A stretch of 64,000 nt of DNA from Eopsaltria australis (taxonomy: Eukaryota; Chordata; Aves; Passeriformes; Petroicidae). Shown here piece by piece: positions 59,160 to 64,000 of the stretch. How positions within the stretch are numbered: position 1 is the first letter of the stretch; every line of letters starts with the position of its first letter. Made by a program: the position numbers and the translations under genes. A model generated the notes under the pieces. That model saw only the letters and a program-made list of their open reading frames with translations. It had not been told where the DNA came from and made no database searches. Location of the stretch: the NCBI GenBank assembly GCA_034509425.1, contig JAVTVJ010000013.1, forward strand, positions 310,001-374,000, in the 5' to 3' direction.

Positions 59160-62100
59160 CATGTATTTGGATTAGTGAAAAGCAAGTCTTGTCATAAGTC
59201 CTGACAAAGTTTAGAGAAAATTTAAATTCTCTGATTAGTTATATTTTTGGACAAAAGGTCAATACATACACTATCTTTTATTTGTCAGTACAATACAATC
59301 CATTTAAAAATCAATCTTAATAACATGACATGCTGCTTGAGATGCTGAGTTCAGTAATTTCAGTGTAACAGACTGAAAGCTCTTTAGAGGACACTGCTGA
59401 ATTATGATTCAGGAGCTCTTTTCTTAATGAGCTTTCCTATTTATGAACTGCTAAAAACTAATAAACTAGTAGGAGATTTGTATGTTTGGTTTATAGTATC
59501 TACAAAAATATATAAATACTGCCTTTATCAGTAGAATAGCTGCAGTTGAGGCTGTGAATCTCTCCTAGAAAATCCAAAGTCTGATCAAGGAGACACAGAG
59601 GAATTATTTTGTTTGGCAACTGTCATATTTAGCAAGCAGAAAAGCTGGGCAGCTTCACAGAAGCCAACATTAGGTTTCCACTCTCTTTGTGCTGTTCCCT
59701 AGGTACTGTTTGCTTTATTCTGACTCAAATTTAAAAAAAAAAAAATTCAGTGCTGCTGCAACCCATGTTGATGTTTTAATGAGGTGTCTGTTAATCAAGA
59801 TTTCTTGCTCTTTAACTCTAGACTCAAAACTCCTGTACTGGCTTTAGGCTCTTGCAGCCCAGGCTAAGAACAACGTGGCTCAGCATTGCCTGCAGAGAGG
59901 AAGGACAATTGTGCAATTAAGGTTCAGGATTAGGATACACACTTCATGGATATCCTTTTCCAACTGATAATCTTTGTACTTGATAAAGGAAATGACATAT
60001 CTTTTGAGCTACTTCAGACTTTTCCAAGATGTTTGAATAACAGGTGCCCTAGAAACAACAGCAATTCCCATCAAACTGGATTTCTTACAGCAACTCTTCT
60101 AAAGAAAGAGGTCTGAAAAAAAAAAAAACAACCTATCAGGAATTGCCACTGAATGGTTATAATGCAGTGATATGGACAGGAAGGTGTCTGTAATGGGAAA
60201 TCTCTCTGTTTTTCTCCTCCTGAACATGCTGCATTTAAAAGTCCAGTTGCAGGATCTCATCCTAGATGCAATTAGAAAGTGAATCCATGGAAGCTGCTCT
60301 GCTCCCAGGTACTCAGCCTGTGGTCCATCTACAGCAGGAGCAGCAATCCCACTTGAGGCTGTAGCACACACAGCCTGTCTTGAAATATTCTCCACTTCAT
60401 AGGAATTTTCTAACCACATTCCAGTTTAATCACAGCTATCAGACTTGAAGCTATTTACAGGATGTTTATAGACTGTGGTAGGCAGGAAGTCAGACTAGAT
60501 GATCACAGTAGCCATATAATAGTAAAAAATTCAAAACAAGTTAGAAGCCAGAGATTGTGCATTTGTTTCAGAGACAATAGCTCTTTTCCAGCTGCAGGGA
60601 CTTTAGTAAAGGTAAAAGGAGAAGAATTTGGGTGGTGTCAGTTAGTGGGGAATAAAGCCCCCCTCTATTGCAGCACAGCCCTATTTACAATGCACCTTTC
60701 TAGAAGAGAGCTGCTGCCTCACAGCCAGGAGCTGTATGGAAAGGTTTATAGGATCCCAAATTAATTTTCAGTTTCTATCAGCTGTGCAACATTGCTCTTG
60801 CACCAAACCCACAGAGACATCGTTCCTAGTCAGCAGCAACATTATCTGTGCCAACGAGCCCAGTAAAATGGAAACACCTTAGCTTGGCATTTTGTCTTTG
60901 TGTCACAACGTGTTGTCCCATGACTTCAGCTTTTTATTGTGGCGTTCATCCATTCTGGTAGAGTCAAGCCTCATGAAAAGTTCCAAAGGGGCTGGGTGAA
61001 AAAAGTAAAATGTTATGTCCATGTTTTGGAGGGAAAACTGGGGAACACAGGTAATGAACAATAGGCAAAAATCCAAAACTCTTTGCTGAACATTGCTGCT
61101 CAAGTTTTCCATCTGTTTTAATTCCAGGCTCTCATACTGAGGTCAAAGCAAACTGAATGAGAAGCCAAAGACAGTAAAATACAAATCTATTTCATGAACT
61201 TTCTGCATGCAATCCTGCACAAGAACTACTGGTCCTTGTGTTCCTCTGAATCTTCAAGAAGACTGATTAGGATTATCAGTGGCCTAGGAATAATTTCTAC
61301 AGATGAAAATTAAATAGGCTAAGACTTTCCTTGACCTGACACCAGTACAAGGAGCTGTGTCAGATGTTTCTCAAACCTGGAGCAGCTTGCAAAGTGTGAC
61401 TGGAAATTGTTATTATTTCCAGTTGTTATTTCCTCCTCGGTAAAAACCCACAGCATCAAATGAATCTAGCAACAAATAAGCCCAAAACAAGTAAGAGATG
61501 GCAGTTCTTCAAAGTGTGTGAAGCATCATTCCCTTGGAACATCACAGATTCAGAAGGTAACTGAACAACAAAGAGTTAACTGGTGTCTGTTAAACATAAA
61601 AGAACATAAACTGCTGTCAGAATATTTAAAGGACACTCTACTGCAATGCTCAACTTATTCATCTCTAGCAGCTTGTTTTGGCCACAGCTGGAGACAAGAT
61701 GCTGCAATATGTAGCTATTCAGTCTGACTCAGTTCAGCTGTTCTTAGGAGCAGTACCAGCTGGCCTGTAATCAGGCCTGTTTCAGTTCAGAAAAGCTAGA
61801 TTTTGCATTCAGCTTACTTTTTTTTTTTTAAGAATTTGGGAAAAAAGATGAAGTTTTGCAGATGTTTGTACTAGTTGGCCTGTACCATGCACTTGAACAA
61901 GTTAAAATGCAAGAGTAACATGGCCTATTTAAGAGTTTCAAGAGCTGCCTCACAGCTAAAATAAACAAGGTCCTGGCAGAATAAGACAGGGCCCTGTACT
62001 TTTTAAAGAAACCAAGGACAAGGCAGAGGAAGGGATGAAAAATAGTTACTGACAATTTGTAGATGACAAACTAGGGGAGGATTAAGTGACTGAAATGAAA

Positions 62101-64000
62101 ATAATTTGTCCCAAGTTAACTGTTCTGTGACCCAGTCAAGCAAAAGACTCCACATTTCTGGTTGTATCTTCAACACAGTGAATACAGATTAAAATGCAAG
62201 GACAGGATTCTCTTTTCCCATTTTGAATACTGTAGTTCCCCTGTGCCCCAGATTTCACAGCTCTGAAACAAGTGCATACCACAGCATTTGTGAGCTCAGC
62301 AAGAGGAGAAGTCCTGTCTCCTTTCTCCCTGAGGGAAGCAAACACCAAGTTACAGAGCATCATATGCAAAGTGATTCCAGCCAGGCAGGCTTGTGGATTT
62401 GTGTTCCAGTATCAAAAGCCATTTTCTCTCAAAGGAACATCAACTGCAATGTGAACCAAACATGCTGTGCCTGTCACACTATCTGTGCTGTCCTACCTTC
62501 AACCAGCAGGATGCCAATTCCAAATATTTCTTGTATTCTCCTCTACTACACAAAAAAACTTGCAGAAACAGCATCTTGCCTTCTCCAACGAGATAACTGC
62601 TGATTTTATCTACTTGTTTTCCCTGAGAAATCATTCTTTGCTACCATGGAAATGGATCTGTCCTGTGAGAGCCATTTTCTTTTAAACATGAAATAAAGGC
62701 CTGCTAATCTGGTGTCATTTGGAGCAGTGAGCACAGCTGGAGGTGAAACAAATTTTGTGTGAGTACTGATTCTACCGGTTCCAAGGCCATGTTTTTTTCT
62801 GTTAGCTGCTCTTAATCTTCCCTGTAGGCTGGAAATCCTCTTCCCAGGGTGTGCTACAGCTCAGCTGCTGCAGCAGAGCCCCCAGAATGTCTAGGAAGAG
62901 GCCGACAAGGTGGAGCTGAACTACAAGTTCTTAAATTAAGAACACAAAACAAAACACAACCAACTTTTCATTGGAAGAGCTACAAGACTGTATTTGTCCT
63001 TAAAAAATGTCTTTGATCAGAAACCCAGAGATCTGTCAAATCACAATAGAAAAACAAATGCTGTGAACAGTTTCAGCAGGAAGAGCTCAGTTAGCAGGAA
63101 TGCGAGGCTCCGGATGCCCAACTCTTTGATCTTTCCACTTCACCTTTTAGGAGATGAAAGGAAATCTCTGCTCCTGTAGGCAGAGAGCATGGCACAAGCA
63201 TGGGGGTATAACAGATTTGTGTTTTACTGTAGCAACTCCCAGATCAACCTAGATTAAAGAAAACTGCCTCTTCCCCTATCTCAGCCTTCATTATATCTAC
63301 CCTTGGAGGAGCAATCCCAAATCTAAAGGGTGACAGGGCTTCCTGTCACTCCCTTCTCATGCTTTCTGACAACAGCCTTTCAGTTCAGGTTTGTGCATCA
63401 TTACCCCTGCACTCAGGTGCTCCTGTTTTCCCTCCATTCCCACTCTGACCCTTCAAGATCCGAGCCCTCTGCCGGCTGAGTGCTGCACTGTGTCCCAGAA
63501 CGACCCTTTCCAAATTCCTTCCCTCTCAGTCATCCAGGGGAATACAGAGAGAGCCTGTTACAATAATGCCACTCCACCCTGAGTGGAGCTGCTCTCCCCT
63601 TCTGCTGTGCAGCAGAGGCTGCCTCCAACTCGTCTCCAGTAAAATTCCTACCTCCAGAATGGAAAATTTCAAGCACAAACTTTCATAAAGTTACAGTGAA
63701 ATGAAAACAGAGGAAGCTAACAGAACCTGATGTTCTATTTTGGAAACCCTGACCCTCAATGTAACTTCTTGCCAGAACACACTTGTCACAAAAACGTTAT
63801 TTGTAAGCAAGCCAACATTGCCTTGAACAGTTTTCTGTCACAGCTCAGACTAAGCAAAGAACATCAGCTCTTCTGGCTTTTTTAGATGCCTTAGGGCTTT
63901 TGTTTATCACATTAGAGATCCCCAAAAACACTCACAGAGCTGAAGCTTCCTGTATGTGCTTTTAAGCCCAGACTTTAAAGTGATTTATAATCGATTTATA
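59160..64000. other. Right flank without supported genes
   Basis: Nearly 5 kb of AT-leaning sequence. Open frames are at most 126 codons, have no recognised domain and no compatible splice partners. One possible ancient CR1 fragment is listed separately. Nothing else was recognised. Confidence 0.55.
60460..60520 (+). mobile_element. Possible ancient CR1 3'-end fragment
   Basis: The words GGAAGTCAGACTAGATGATC and ACAGTAGCCATATAATAG recall the 3' end of older CR1 subfamilies known from turtles and birds (CAGACTAGATGATC...). Only about 60 bp are recognisable, so this could be chance. Confidence 0.35.

Overview
The window looks like bird nuclear DNA, and may be from a songbird, though that narrower call is weak. 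The evidence is intron-rich vertebrate genes with short exons, CpG-rich promoters, and several fragments of the CR1 retrotransposon that dominates avian repeats. No bacterial, viral or organellar gene organisation is visible. All four genes supported by spliced protein homology lie on the + strand.

Layout: 1-18.2 kb is almost free of genes, with one weak exon-like or pseudogene-like segment near 2.1-2.26 kb, a TA microsatellite and A-rich tracts. A GC-rich island (18.18-18.59 kb) is followed by an antisense CR1 fragment (18.59-18.99 kb) and then the PEX26 CpG island. PEX26 (19.2-21.9 kb, five coding exons, 296 aa) encodes the peroxisomal membrane anchor for the PEX1/PEX6 ATPases. TUBA8 (26.2-32.5 kb, 447 aa) is an alpha-tubulin whose first coding exon appears to hold only the ATG. 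The TUBA8-USP18 interval carries several unrelated tandem repeats. USP18 (promoter about 36.4-37.0 kb; coding 39.9-47.8 kb; ten coding exons, 378 aa) encodes the interferon-induced ISG15 protease and interferon-receptor inhibitor. Its promoter has a duplicated interferon-stimulated response element. A complete aldo-keto reductase gene most like AKR1E2 (50.6-59.0 kb, ten exons, 334 aa) follows. The last 5 kb shows no gene.

The order PEX26-TUBA8-USP18 matches human 22q11.21 from general knowledge. In human the AKR1E2 gene is on another chromosome, so its place beside USP18 is a lineage difference worth noting. MICAL3, which precedes PEX26 in human, was not found as coding sequence; the GC-rich island upstream of PEX26 could be its promoter, but this is inference.

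The genes do not form a pathway: peroxisome import, microtubules, interferon control and carbonyl reduction. I found no clear undescribed system. The best second-look items are the tandem ISRE duplication at USP18, the competing in-frame acceptors and C-terminal extension in the AKR gene, substitutions and a GC-rich block within TUBA8 exon 4, the hairpin-bearing minisatellite, and the CR1 fragment wedged against the PEX26 promoter. All splice sites were read by eye and have no transcript support here.
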